A model generated the notes under the pieces. It searched no databases. It was not told where the DNA came from and saw only the letters and a program-made list of their open reading frames with translations. Below, in pieces: positions 18,658-27,552 of a stretch of 64,000 bases of DNA (positions are counted from its first letter, which is position 1; each line of letters begins with the position of its first letter). Made by a program: the position numbers and the translations under genes. The stretch spans positions 124,001 through 188,000 of the forward strand of contig JADJVE010000009.1 of assembly GCA_016716715.1 (NCBI GenBank), given 5' to 3'. Source of the stretch: Acidobacteriota bacterium. GTDB taxonomy: Bacteria > Acidobacteriota > Thermoanaerobaculia > UBA5066.

Positions 18658-20019
18658 TCACCGGAAGAAGGCGTTCACATCGAGAATGAAGTCCACGTTT
18701 CCCGGCGCGGAGTTCTGCACTTTGAGCGAGCCCGACCCGTCGAGCGCCAGTTGCACGATTCCGTTGTTTGCCCGCGTCTGGCCCGCCAGAAACGAGATCG
18801 ACCAGGTGCCCGTCCGAGCGCCGTCTCCGCGATAGAGGGAGAGGAAGCCGCTTCCCGCCGTGTTCGTCACGGTCATGTTCACGGAGATCGCCAGCGCGTC
18901 TGCCGGGATCCCGCACGTGCCGGCCACGACGAAGGTCCTGTCCGGCGATCCGGCAGGCTGAAGCGGAGGCCCGCCGAGCGGACCCGACGGGTTCCTCGTG
19001 TCGAGCATGCGGCAGGGAGGAACGACGTACGTGCCGGGCGGCCCCGTGGAGGCGCCTGTCGTGATCCGCCCGATCCGGTTGCCGCTCAGCTCCGTGAACC
19101 AGAGGCTGCCGTCGGGACCCGCCGTGATGCTCTCGGGATATGCGCCGGCCGTGATGCCGGTGCCGAAATCGGTGACGACGCCGAGCGGGGTCGACCGCCC
19201 GATCCGGTCGATGTTGACTTCCGTGAACCAGAGTTTGCCGTCGGGGCCGGCCGCAATGCCGTGCGGGAACGCGAGGCCTCGGTTGACGCTGAACTCGGTG
19301 ACGACGCCGGCCGGGGTAATCCGCCCGACCTGGTCAAATTCCGTGAACCACAAGTTGCCGTCGGGGCCGGCCGTGATGCCATAAGGGTTTGCGCCGGGGG
19401 TGATGCCGGCGCTGAACTCGGTGACCACACCGAGCGGGGTAATCCGCCCGATCCGGGCGAGGTTATTTTCCGTGAACCACAGGTTGCCATCGGGGCCGGC
19501 CGTGATGTTCCTGACTCCCGCGGTTGGGCTCGTGTAGAAAACGTCGGCGACACCGAGCGGGGTAATCCGCCCGATCCCGCCGAAGTCCTCCGTGAACCAG
19601 AGGTTGCCGTCGGGCCCGGCCGTGATGCCCTGAGGCTTCGAGCCGAAGCCGAAGCCGCTGCTGAACTCGGTGACCACACCGAGCGGGGTAATCCGGCCGA
19701 TCTGGTTGGCGGTTCGTTCCGTGAACCACAGGTTGCCGTCGGGGCCTGCCGTGATGCCGAAGGGCCTCGAGTTTGCGGTGATCCCGGCGCTGAACTCGGT
19801 GACGACCCCGAGGGGGGTAATGCGCCCGATCCGATTACCGGCAGCCTCGGTGAACCACAGGTTGCCGTCGGGGCCGGCCGTGATGGAGTGAGGCTGGGCG
19901 CCGGCGGTGATGCCCGCGCTGAACTCGGTGACGACCTGGGCCTGCGCGACGCCGCTGCCGAGGCCGAGCAGGGCGAACACGAGGCTGATTGCACGAATCC
20001 ACCGAGAGGACAGACACAT
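18658..20019 (-). CDS. Vgb-like seven-repeat beta-propeller protein, secreted
   Basis: 453 residues. Signal peptide (ISLVFALLGLGSGVAQAQ) then seven repeats of about 42 residues, each with ITAGPDGNLWFTE and IGRITPLGVVTEF, as expected for a seven-bladed propeller like virginiamycin B lyase (Vgb). After the propeller a C-terminal beta domain starts at PCRMLDTRNPSGPLGG and ends LDVNAFFR. Vgb itself is cytoplasmic, about 300 residues and has no such tail, so antibiotic inactivation is not supported. ATG 20019 chosen (GGTGAGGT about 8 bases upstream); a GTG at 20034 is an alternative. A 9-base gap separates it from the next gene. Confidence 0.8.
   Translation of the reverse strand: MCLSSRWIRAISLVFALLGLGSGVAQAQVVTEFSAGITAGAQPHSITAGPDGNLWFTEAAGNRIGRITPLGVVTEFSAGITANSRPFGITAGPDGNLWFTERTANQIGRITPLGVVTEFSSGFGFGSKPQGITAGPDGNLWFTEDFGGIGRITPLGVADVFYTSPTAGVRNITAGPDGNLWFTENNLARIGRITPLGVVTEFSAGITPGANPYGITAGPDGNLWFTEFDQVGRITPAGVVTEFSVNRGLAFPHGIAAGPDGKLWFTEVNIDRIGRSTPLGVVTDFGTGITAGAYPESITAGPDGSLWFTELSGNRIGRITTGASTGPPGTYVVPPCRMLDTRNPSGPLGGPPLQPAGSPDRTFVVAGTCGIPADALAISVNMTVTNTAGSGFLSLYRGDGARTGTWSISFLAGQTRANNGIVQLALDGSGSLKVQNSAPGNVDFILDVNAFFR
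19048..19930 (-). repeat. seven tandem propeller repeats (about 126 bp each)
   Basis: The string encoding ITAGPDGNLWFTE recurs seven times at roughly 120-130 base spacing. Units differ by many third-position and some coding changes, so they are older than the 396-bp repeats at 36.8-38.3 kb. Confidence 0.8.
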
Positions 20020-20117
20020 GAAGCGTGACCTCACCGGGAAAGACGCCCGGGGCGAGCGGGCGGCATAGAAGCATTTCGCTTATTGAGGGGCCCGGCCCGC
20101 CGCATTTTTCGGCGCTC

Positions 20118-20123
20118 TAAGAT
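20118..20123 (+). promoter_or_regulatory. candidate -10 element, leaderless type (TAAGAT)
   Basis: TAAGAT followed by exactly 6 bases and then the GTG of the CHAT gene at 20130, with no ribosome site in between. Transcription would start at or next to the start codon. Confidence 0.5.
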
Positions 20124-20129
20124 GCGTCC

Positions 20130-23100
20130 GTGCTTCGCCGTCCACGTCTGCTCGCTGCCGCGATTGCCGGTCTGGCCCTCGGCTCGGCCGGCCGGGCGGA
20201 CGTCGTCATCGTCGAGGCCCGGCCCGGCGGCGAAGCCGCGAAGGCGAAGCTGAAGCCCGGGGACCGGCTCGTCTCGTGGCGGCGGGCCGCGACGAAGGCG
20301 GCGCCCGCGGCTACGGGCTCGTTTCGGGCCCCGTGGGACGTCGACGATCTCGAGCTTGCCGAGGTCCCGCGCGGGCCTGTCACGGTCGCCTACGCGCGCG
20401 GACGAGAGAAGGCCGAGGCGCGGCTCGGCGGCGGCGAGTGGCGCCTGAAGACACGCCCCGAAGCCGAGAGCGAGATGGCGCTCGCGCAGACCCTCGACCG
20501 CGCGGCGGACCTCGCCGCGAAGGCCCGCTACGTCGAGGCAAAGGTCGAGTGGGAGGCCGCGCGTGAGGCGAGCGTCCGGCTCAAGGACGACCGCCTGAGA
20601 GCGCTCGTCCTCCGTTCCGAAGCTCGCACGCTCATCTCGCTCGGCGACCGCAAGGGCACCGAGGAGGCGCTCCGCGAGGCGCTCGCGATCCGTGCGCGAA
20701 CCGATCCGGGCGGACCGCCGGAGGCACTGTCGCTCGCCGGCTTGGGCCTCGTCCTCGGCAACTTCAAGGGGCAGGAGAGAGAGGGCGAAGAGCTCCTCCA
20801 AAGGGCTCTCGCGATGATCGAGAAGAGCGCCTCGGGCTCCCTCGCGCACGCCCGCGTTCTCATGAATGCCGGCGGTCTTGCGGTCCGTCGCGAGGACCTC
20901 GACGAGGCCTGGCGCCGTTTCACGAAGGCTCTTGCCATCGCTTCGCGCCTCGCGCCGGACGGCGACGCCGCCGAGTCCTGCTACACCGGCCTCGGTCAGG
21001 TCGCGAGGAGCAGGGGCGACTTCGCGGCCGCGGAGGGCTACCAGCGCCGCGCGCTCGGGATCGTGCTCGCCCGCGACCCCGAGGGCGTCTCCGCGGCGGG
21101 CGTCTGGAACAGCCTCGGCGTCATCCGCAAGCAGAGGGGCGACCTCGCGGGAGCCGAGGAGGCTTACGGGCGGGCCGCGGCTCTCTACGAGAAGGCGGCG
21201 CCGGGCTCGATGAACGTGGCGGGCATCACGGCGAACCTCGGGAACCTCGCTCTCGAGCGCGGCGACTTCGCCCTCGCCGAGGAGCGGCACCGCGACTCGC
21301 TCGCCATCCGCGACAGGCTGGCCCCCGAGGGCCGCGACGTCGCGGCGTCGCTCGGAGACCTCGCGCGCGTCACGCTCCTCGAGAAGCGGCTGGAAGAGGC
21401 GAGGTCGCTTGCCGCTCGCTCCCTGGACCTCGCGCGGAAACTGTCTCCGGGGAGCCTGGCCGAGGGTTCTGCCCTCGGGCGGCTCGCCGAGGTCGAGGCC
21501 GCCGGGGGAGAGTGGCCGGCCGCGGAGGAGCACCTCCGGGCCGCGCTCGCGATCGGCGTCCGTCTCGCGCCGCGGAGCCTTCCGACCGCCGCGACGCGCC
21601 GGACGCTCGCGGAGACCCTGCTCGCGCAAGGCAAGATCTCCGAAGCCCTGCCGTTCGCGAGGGAGTCCGTCGAAACCAGCCGGCGCATCGCGCCCGGCAC
21701 GACGGCGGAGGCGTGGTCGTGGGGCGTGCTCGCAAGGGTGCTCGCGAAGGGGGGCGACGACGCCGGCGCCGAAGCGTCGTTCCAGGCCGGGCTCAAGGCC
21801 CTCGAAGAACAGGCCGACCGCCTCGGGGTCGCGTACGACGGCGCGTCCGCGTTCTCGTCGTGGACGAGCGACGTGTACCGGGACACCATCGACTTCTTCG
21901 TGGCGCGCGGGCGCGGCGCCGACGCGCTCCACGTCCTCGAACGTTCGCGTGCGCGCCGTCTCCTCTCGATGCTCAAGGCGCGAGACGCCGTCCTCGACCG
22001 GTGGCCGGAGTCGCTCGCGAAGAGGCGCGGGGAGCTTGCGGCCGCCGAGGCCGAGGTCGAGAAGTCGCTCGCCGCGCTCGACCCGGAGAAGGACTCGATC
22101 AAACTCGAGGCTGCGCAGGCGAAGTTTCGCGACCTCCGGTCGGCGCGGGCAGGCCTTGTCTCGCAGCTTGCGTCCTCGGACCCGCTCTTCGCGAGTGCTC
22201 TTCACCCCCGGCCTCTCGATCTCGAGGGCATTCGCGCGGGTCTCGACCCGGGGACGCTCTTCCTCGCATGGACCGTGGAGCCGGCGCGCACGCTGATGTT
22301 CGTCGTTCCCGCCGGAACGGGCCCTCAAGCAAAGGGTCTCGGCGTCCATTCGATCGCGCTGGGATACGACGAAGTGCGACGCGAGGTGGAGATCTATCGG
22401 AGTCTCCTGGCCTCGGGCGAGGCCCAGGCGGCCCGTGCCCGCGTGCAGGCCGGCCTGCTCGGCGACTTGCTGCTGGGGCCGGCCGCGGGTTTTCTGGCGG
22501 GTGCCGAACGGCTCCTCCTCGCCCCGGACGGACCTCTCCTGACGCTTCCGTTCGGCGCGCTCGTCGTGCCCGGAAGCGACGGCGCCTGGCTCGCCTCGCG
22601 CCTGCCGTTCGTCGTCGCGCCCTCGGCCACGGCGTTTGCCGAGATGCGGCACACCGCCCCCGCGAAGGGCCCGGCCCGGCTCGTCGTCTTCGCGGACCCC
22701 GCTCTCTCCGAAGCGGCCGGGAAGTCGGCCCCCGAGGCCGCCTTCGGCGACGCGGCACGAGGAGGCGAGGGCGCGCCGCTCGCGCGCACCCGCAAGGGTC
22801 TGGCGCCGCTACCCGGCGCCCGCGAAGAGGCGAAGGCGATTGCGGGCCTCTGGGCGGGGCCGAAAGTCGTCTATTTCGGACCCGCGGCCACGCGCGAACG
22901 GGCTCACCGCCTGGGCCGCTCCGTGCGTTACGTCCACTTCGCGACCCACGCGCTCGTGGACTTCCGGTTTCCGATGGAGTCGGCCCTCGCGCTCGCGCCC
23001 GGAAAGGCCGGCGGCACCCTCGAGGAAGCCGCCGGCCTTTTGCCGGCCTGGGACATCATCGACTCGATGCGGCTCGACGCGGATCTCGTCACGCTCTCCG

Positions 23101-23387
23101 GCTGCGAGACGGGCCTCGGCCCGGGGGGCGGGGGAGAGGGCCTCGTGGGCCTTTCCCGGGCATTCCAGATCGCCGGTGCCCGAACGGTCGCGGCCTCGCT
23201 CTGGTCCGTGTCGGACCGCTCGACGAAAGAGCTCATGACGCGCTTTTACCGTGGCCTCGCTCGGGGCCAGCGCAAGGACGACGCGCTCCGGGCGGCGCAG
23301 CGCGCGCTCGCCTCCGGGGAGGCCGGCCCGGCGCTCGCGGGCCCGTGGCACTGGGCGGCGTTCGAGCTTTTCGGAGACGGCCGGTGA
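20130..23387 (+). CDS. TPR-CHAT caspase-like protease, secreted or envelope
   Basis: 1085 residues. N-terminal signal peptide (LLAAAIAGLALGSAGRA), then a short PDZ-like segment (AKLKPGDRLVSW), a long array of TPR-type helical repeats (about residues 105-600, with recurring GDFA/ALAI patterns) and a C-terminal CHAT protease domain (about 790-1085). The expected catalytic dyad is visible: His940 in VHFATHA and Cys992 in LSGCETG, followed by SRAFQIAGARTVAASLW, typical of CHAT domains. CHAT enzymes are caspase-like peptidases (separase/gingipain clan). The TGA overlaps the GTG of an ECF sigma gene, which overlaps a putative anti-sigma gene, so all three are one coupled operon. Target is unknown; cleavage of a regulator such as the anti-sigma is a hypothesis only. 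Confidence 0.9.
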   Translation: MLRRPRLLAAAIAGLALGSAGRADVVIVEARPGGEAAKAKLKPGDRLVSWRRAATKAAPAATGSFRAPWDVDDLELAEVPRGPVTVAYARGREKAEARLGGGEWRLKTRPEAESEMALAQTLDRAADLAAKARYVEAKVEWEAAREASVRLKDDRLRALVLRSEARTLISLGDRKGTEEALREALAIRARTDPGGPPEALSLAGLGLVLGNFKGQEREGEELLQRALAMIEKSASGSLAHARVLMNAGGLAVRREDLDEAWRRFTKALAIASRLAPDGDAAESCYTGLGQVARSRGDFAAAEGYQRRALGIVLARDPEGVSAAGVWNSLGVIRKQRGDLAGAEEAYGRAAALYEKAAPGSMNVAGITANLGNLALERGDFALAEERHRDSLAIRDRLAPEGRDVAASLGDLARVTLLEKRLEEARSLAARSLDLARKLSPGSLAEGSALGRLAEVEAAGGEWPAAEEHLRAALAIGVRLAPRSLPTAATRRTLAETLLAQGKISEALPFARESVETSRRIAPGTTAEAWSWGVLARVLAKGGDDAGAEASFQAGLKALEEQADRLGVAYDGASAFSSWTSDVYRDTIDFFVARGRGADALHVLERSRARRLLSMLKARDAVLDRWPESLAKRRGELAAAEAEVEKSLAALDPEKDSIKLEAAQAKFRDLRSARAGLVSQLASSDPLFASALHPRPLDLEGIRAGLDPGTLFLAWTVEPARTLMFVVPAGTGPQAKGLGVHSIALGYDEVRREVEIYRSLLASGEAQAARARVQAGLLGDLLLGPAAGFLAGAERLLLAPDGPLLTLPFGALVVPGSDGAWLASRLPFVVAPSATAFAEMRHTAPAKGPARLVVFADPALSEAAGKSAPEAAFGDAARGGEGAPLARTRKGLAPLPGAREEAKAIAGLWAGPKVVYFGPAATRERAHRLGRSVRYVHFATHALVDFRFPMESALALAPGKAGGTLEEAAGLLPAWDIIDSMRLDADLVTLSGCETGLGPGGGGEGLVGLSRAFQIAGARTVAASLWSVSDRSTKELMTRFYRGLARGQRKDDALRAAQRALASGEAGPALAGPWHWAAFELFGDGR

Positions 23388-23896
23388 GCGCCGCGGGCGC
23401 CGGCGCGGAAGGCCTCGACGACTTCCGCGAGGTCTTCCTCGAATACCACCCGCGGCTCTTCCGCTATTTTCGCTCGCTCGGGTTCGCGTCGGAGGACGCC
23501 GACGATCTATGCCAGACCGCCCTCCTCAACGTCTACCGGGGGAGAGGAAATGTGAGGGACGCCACGCTCTTTACGCCCTGGGTCTACAGCGTCGCCCGGA
23601 ACGCGGCCCGCGACGCGTGGCGGAAGAAGAACGACGCGCGGTTCGAGGCCCTCGAGGACCGCGACGTCGAGGCTTCCTCTCCTTCGGCCGAGCGCGAGGT
23701 CGTTGAGAAGGAGAAACTCGAACGGGTCCGCGAGGGACTAGTAGCCCTGCCCGCGCGGATGCGCGCGTGCTTCCTGCTCCGCGTGCAGGAGGAGCTTTCC
23801 TACGAGGCGATCGCCGAGCGCCTCTCGCTTTCGCCCGGGACCGTGAAGGTGCAGGTGTGGAACGCGAGGCGAAGGCTGCGCGAGGTGCTCTCATGA
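23384..23896 (+). CDS. ECF RNA polymerase sigma factor
   Basis: 170 residues from a GTG that overlaps the CHAT gene stop. Sigma region 2 is at about residues 14-80 (YHPRLFRYFRSLGFASEDADDLCQ, WVYSVARNAARDAWRK), and region 4 at about 115-165 (LPARMRACFLLRVQEELSYEAIAERL, SPGTVKVQVWNARRRL). Length is usual for the family. Its stop overlaps the start of the next gene (ATGA). It likely directs transcription of this operon and unknown targets under control of the product of the following gene. Confidence 0.92.
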   Translation: MSAAGAGAEGLDDFREVFLEYHPRLFRYFRSLGFASEDADDLCQTALLNVYRGRGNVRDATLFTPWVYSVARNAARDAWRKKNDARFEALEDRDVEASSPSAEREVVEKEKLERVREGLVALPARMRACFLLRVQEELSYEAIAERLSLSPGTVKVQVWNARRRLREVLS

Positions 23897-24516
23897 TCCC
23901 AGCGAAGCCGGCGGGGCCGCACCCCGACGCCGAATCCCTGTTCCGGGCGCACGCGGCGCCGAAGGTCGCGGGGTCCGCGGAGATCCTCGAACACGCGGCG
24001 ACCTGCGCCGCCTGCAGCACGGAGCTCGCGGCCCTGGAGGCTTTCTCCTCGAATCCGCCCGACGCGTTCGGCGGTGCGGCGCGCCGGGCCGAGGAGGCCT
24101 GGGAGACCTTCGCGGGGCGCCCTGCCCGGCGTCCTGCGCGGATCCCGACGCCGGCGCTGGCGATCGCGGCGGCGCTCGTCCTCCTCGCCGGGGCCGCCCT
24201 TCTCGTGCGGCGCCCCGCGGCCGACGTCGAGCGGGGGAGCGTCGCCACCGGCCTCCTCGCGCCCTCGGGGGTCCTCGAAGCGCCCCCGGAGGAGTTTCGC
24301 TTCCCGGGCACGGGCGCCTCGAGCGTCCATGTGAGCGTGTTCGACGCGGATCGGAGCTACGCGTGGACGAGCCCGGCGGCGCCTCCAGGGCGGCCCGTGG
24401 CGTTCCCGGCAGACGAGCGGGCGAAGCTCAGGCCGGGCGTCGTCTACACGTGGGTCGTTCTCGGAGACGGTCGAACGCTGCCCGCGCGGACGTTCGAGAT
24501 CCGCCCGGGCCGTTGA
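23893..24516 (+). CDS. putative anti-sigma factor, single-pass membrane protein
   Basis: 207 residues. The N-terminal half carries HAATCAAC, the His-x3-Cys-x2-Cys of zinc anti-sigma domains (residues about 36-43). One hydrophobic segment (TPALAIAAALVLLAGAALLV, about 86-106) is followed by an extracytoplasmic beta-rich domain (EEFRFPGTGASSVHVSVFDADRSY). Position directly after and overlapping an ECF sigma gene supports the assignment. ATG start shares its bases with the sigma stop. Sensing of an envelope signal is inferred from the topology. Confidence 0.8.
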   Translation: MIPAKPAGPHPDAESLFRAHAAPKVAGSAEILEHAATCAACSTELAALEAFSSNPPDAFGGAARRAEEAWETFAGRPARRPARIPTPALAIAAALVLLAGAALLVRRPAADVERGSVATGLLAPSGVLEAPPEEFRFPGTGASSVHVSVFDADRSYAWTSPAAPPGRPVAFPADERAKLRPGVVYTWVVLGDGRTLPARTFEIRPGR

Positions 24517-24529
24517 CGCCCTCGGCGGG

Positions 24530-25561
24530 TCACTTCTCAGGCGCCCGCTTCTTTGCGCCGTCGAACGGGCGGCGGAACATGTCGAAGAGCTCGCGCCGCG
24601 ACACGGGTCTCGGCGGCTCGGCGGGGGGCGCCGCGGGCGCCTCGGCCGGCTGGTAGGCGCGGGCCGCCTCGGCGGGGAAGAGACGGGCGCGGACCGTGTC
24701 CCAGACGATCTCGCCGAGGCCGAGCTGCGGGGAGAAGCCGAGCGTCTGCCACGCCTTCTCCATGTCGGCGATGCGGGGCGCGCGCGCCGCATCGCCCTGC
24801 ACGGTCAGCCGGCACTCGCGGGCGGCGCGCACCGCGAGCGCGCGGACCACCTCGGACGGCTTCACGGCGAGGCCGAAGCCGAGGTTCACGATCTCGCCGA
24901 TCGGGCGCTTGCGCAGCGCGAAGAGGACGCCGCGCACGACGTCCTGCGGGTGCACGAAGTCGCGCGGCGCGTCGTCCGGCAGAAAGACCTCCTCGCCGGC
25001 GAGGAGCGCCTCGAGCGCGTCGATGGGGAAGCGCGCGGGCCCGGCCCCGGGCCCGGCGGCGGCAAAGACGCGCAGGATCACGAACGGGAGGCCGGACGCG
25101 AGGAGCGCCTCCTCTTCGGCGGCCTTCGCGAGGAGATCGCGGTCCTCGCCCGGCTCGATCGGCTCGTCTTCGCGGGCGCGGAGATCCGTCTCGGCGCGGG
25201 GCCCGTAGAGCGCCGCGTCCGAGAGGTGGACGAAGACGCCGATGCCGGCCTGGCGGGAGGCCTCGACGAGCGGCCCGAGGCCCGGGGAGTCGAGCGGGAG
25301 GCGCATCGCGTTCACGACGGCGGAGGGGCGGTGCTCGGCCAGGAGCCCCTCGAGAAGGTTCGCGTCCGTCCCGTCGCCGCGCGAGATCGTCAGGCGCGGG
25401 TGGCGCTTCACCGAAGCGGCCCGCTCCTCCTTCTGCGCCCGGCCCTCTCCGGCGTCGTCGAACGTGTCGAGGAGGACGACGTCCTCGCCGGCGCCGAGGA
25501 GCTGGCGCACGACGGCGGCGCCGAGAAACCCCGCGCCTCCGGCGACGAGGACGCGGCTCAC
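24530..25561 (-). CDS. NAD-dependent epimerase/dehydratase-like protein
   Basis: 343 residues, extended SDR fold with VAGGAGFLGAAVVRQLL at the N-terminus. The usual catalytic YxxxK is not intact: at the expected place the chain reads DLLAKAAEE, so the Tyr is missing while a Lys remains. Enzyme activity is therefore doubtful. The C-terminus has an extra Pro-rich tail ending in a basic stretch. GTG start overlaps the mlaD stop (GTGA), placing it as the last gene of the Mla operon, which is not a usual member. Role unknown. Confidence 0.78.
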   Translation of the reverse strand: MSRVLVAGGAGFLGAAVVRQLLGAGEDVVLLDTFDDAGEGRAQKEERAASVKRHPRLTISRGDGTDANLLEGLLAEHRPSAVVNAMRLPLDSPGLGPLVEASRQAGIGVFVHLSDAALYGPRAETDLRAREDEPIEPGEDRDLLAKAAEEEALLASGLPFVILRVFAAAGPGAGPARFPIDALEALLAGEEVFLPDDAPRDFVHPQDVVRGVLFALRKRPIGEIVNLGFGLAVKPSEVVRALAVRAARECRLTVQGDAARAPRIADMEKAWQTLGFSPQLGLGEIVWDTVRARLFPAEAARAYQPAEAPAAPPAEPPRPVSRRELFDMFRRPFDGAKKRAPEK

Positions 25562-26730
25562 GGGACCGGGGTGGCGGCGGGTGCCGCCTGCGCGTCCTCG
25601 TACCGCTTCTGGATTCCCGACTTCTGCCGGTCGCGCACGAGCCAGCGGAGCGTCTTGCTCTCGTTGATCCCGACGAGGATGTCGTTGATCGCCTCGGCGA
25701 CGGACGGGTCCGCGATGAGACGGCCGGCCGTGCCGTCCGTGGAATCCAGCTTCGCGGCGACGTTCGCGAGGTGGGAGGAGAGCTTTCTCAGGTCGTTCGT
25801 GAAGTCCTTCGCGAACGCCTCGTCCTTCACGAGCTTCGGGAGGAGGCCGCCGCCGCCGGAGAGGTCCTTCGAGAAGGACGCGAGCCCGTCGGCGGTCGTC
25901 TTCAGGGAGTCGACCATCGCGAAGAACTTCCTCTTGCCCTCCGGGTCCGAGAGGAGCGCGGGGACGAGGCCCTCGCCCGTGGCCGTGCCCTTCTCGACGG
26001 TCGCGAGGATGCGGTTCAGGGAGGCCGTCGCGCCCCTCAGCTCGACGAGGACGCTGTCGGCGGTCTTCTCGTCGTGCAGGAGCCGTCCGACGAGGCCCCG
26101 GCCCTGCCGGACGTCGACGACGAGGCCGTTGAGGTTGTCGAGCGTCTGCCGCAGCGACTTCGAGAGGTCCGCGCCGTTCTTCGTCTCCGACGTGATTTCG
26201 CCGAGGAACCCCTCGCCCTTCTCCGTGCGGCCGAGGATGTTCTTGAGCGACTTCGAGATCGCGACGACGTTGTCCACGAGGTCGCCCGAGCCCGCGAGGA
26301 TCTTGTCGAGCTCGGCGCCGCGGAACGCGATGATCTCGTGGTCGGGCTGGAGGTCGGGCTTGTCGGGCGAGCCTGGCGTCACCTCGAGATACTTGTCGCC
26401 GAGGAGGCCGATCGTCTTGATCTCCGCGCGGCTGTCCGTCTTGACGAGGTGCTGGTACTTGCGCTCGATGTCGAACTGCAGCGTCAAGTCCTGGCCCGGC
26501 GCGCGGGGGACGTCGATGTCGCGCACGGCGCCGACGACGACGCCCGCGAGGCGCACCTGGTTGCCCGGCAGCAGCCCCTGGGAGTTCGGGAACCGCGCGA
26601 AGTACGACGTGCGGCGGACGAAAAACCCCTTCGTGCCGCCGATGAAGAGCAGCGCCCCCGCGAGGAGGATGAACGACGCGAAGAGGATGACCCCGACGCG
26701 CGTCTTCGTCCGGATGTCGGCTCTCACCAT
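25558..26730 (-). CDS. mlaD: MlaD/MCE-family lipid transport protein
   Basis: 390 residues. One N-terminal membrane anchor (VGVILFASFILLAGALLFIGG) then an MCE domain (residues about 35-120: FPNSQGLLPGNQVRLAGVVVG, GLLGDKYLEVTPG). A long helical C-terminal part (about 140-350) follows, with repeated 'LxxTLDNLNGL / LVGRLLHDE / LVPALLSD' segments. This is the periplasmic substrate-binding ring protein of the Mla-type retrograde phospholipid transporter. It is longer than E. coli MlaD (183 aa), as is common for MCE proteins outside Proteobacteria. Follows mlaF by 22 bases. Confidence 0.9.
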   Translation of the reverse strand: MVRADIRTKTRVGVILFASFILLAGALLFIGGTKGFFVRRTSYFARFPNSQGLLPGNQVRLAGVVVGAVRDIDVPRAPGQDLTLQFDIERKYQHLVKTDSRAEIKTIGLLGDKYLEVTPGSPDKPDLQPDHEIIAFRGAELDKILAGSGDLVDNVVAISKSLKNILGRTEKGEGFLGEITSETKNGADLSKSLRQTLDNLNGLVVDVRQGRGLVGRLLHDEKTADSVLVELRGATASLNRILATVEKGTATGEGLVPALLSDPEGKRKFFAMVDSLKTTADGLASFSKDLSGGGGLLPKLVKDEAFAKDFTNDLRKLSSHLANVAAKLDSTDGTAGRLIADPSVAEAINDILVGINESKTLRWLVRDRQKSGIQKRYEDAQAAPAATPVP

Positions 26731-26752
26731 TCGGGACGTTGCTCCGTGCGCA

Positions 26753-27529
26753 TCATGCCAAAGACTCCCCGGCCGAGAGGAATTCCCTGAGTTCGGCCAC
26801 GTCCGAGGCCTTCGCCTCTGCCGGCGTGCCGATGAAGGCGAACCGCGCGTTCTTGAGGAACGCGATGCGGTCCGCGACGAAGAGAGCCGAGACGATGTCG
26901 TGCGTCACGACGACGGACGTCGTCGAGAGGCGGGTGTTCAGGTCCTTGATGAGGCGGTTGATCGTCATGGACGTGACGGGGTCGAGGCCCGTCGTGGGCT
27001 CGTCGTAGAGCAGGACCTCGGGCTTGAGCGCGACCGTCCGCGCGAGGGAGACGCGTTTCTTCATGCCGCCCGAGAGCGAGGAGGGAAGGAGGCGCTCGAC
27101 GTCCCGCCCGAGGTTCACGAACCCAAGCACTTCCGCGACGCGCTCGGAGATCCGGTCCTCGGGCCAGCTCGTGTGCTCGCGCAGCGCGAAGGCGATGTTC
27201 TCGAAGACCGTCATCGAGTCGAAGAGCGCGCCGCTCTGGAAGAGCATCCCGACCTTCTTGCGGATCGGGACGAGAGACTCCTCGGGCAGATGCGAAATCT
27301 CCTCGCCGTCGACCCAGACCTCGCCCTTGTCCGGCTGCTCGAGGCCGTTCATCTGCCGCAGCGAGACGGACTTGCCCGTCCCCGAGCCCCCGAGAATCAC
27401 GAGGACCTCGCCGCGCTTGACCTCGAGGTCCACGTCGTCGAGGACGCGCTTCTGGCCGTAGGCCTTGGACACGCCCTTGAACTCGATGATCGGCGCGCCG
27501 GCGGGCATCCCCGTGCGGAGGATGCGCAT
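26753..27529 (-). CDS. mlaF: MlaF-type ABC ATPase
   Basis: 258 residues. Walker A GGSGTGKS, Q-loop LFQSGALFDSMTV, signature LSGGMKKRV, Walker B LLYDEPTTGLDP, and H-loop VVTHD are all intact. The GMKKRV signature and QSGALFDSMTVFENI are typical of the Mla/Mkl subfamily. Energises lipid transfer between outer and inner membrane with MlaE and MlaD. Start taken at ATG 27529; a second ATG at 27508 is also possible. 23 bases after mlaE. Confidence 0.93.
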   Translation of the reverse strand: MRILRTGMPAGAPIIEFKGVSKAYGQKRVLDDVDLEVKRGEVLVILGGSGTGKSVSLRQMNGLEQPDKGEVWVDGEEISHLPEESLVPIRKKVGMLFQSGALFDSMTVFENIAFALREHTSWPEDRISERVAEVLGFVNLGRDVERLLPSSLSGGMKKRVSLARTVALKPEVLLYDEPTTGLDPVTSMTINRLIKDLNTRLSTTSVVVTHDIVSALFVADRIAFLKNARFAFIGTPAEAKASDVAELREFLSAGESLA

Positions 27530-27552
27530 GACGCCGGTCTCGGAGAGCGGCC

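Noticed and set aside
18658..20019. Streptogramin (virginiamycin B) lyase resistance gene
   Set aside because: Exported, longer, with an extra domain; only the propeller repeat is shared.
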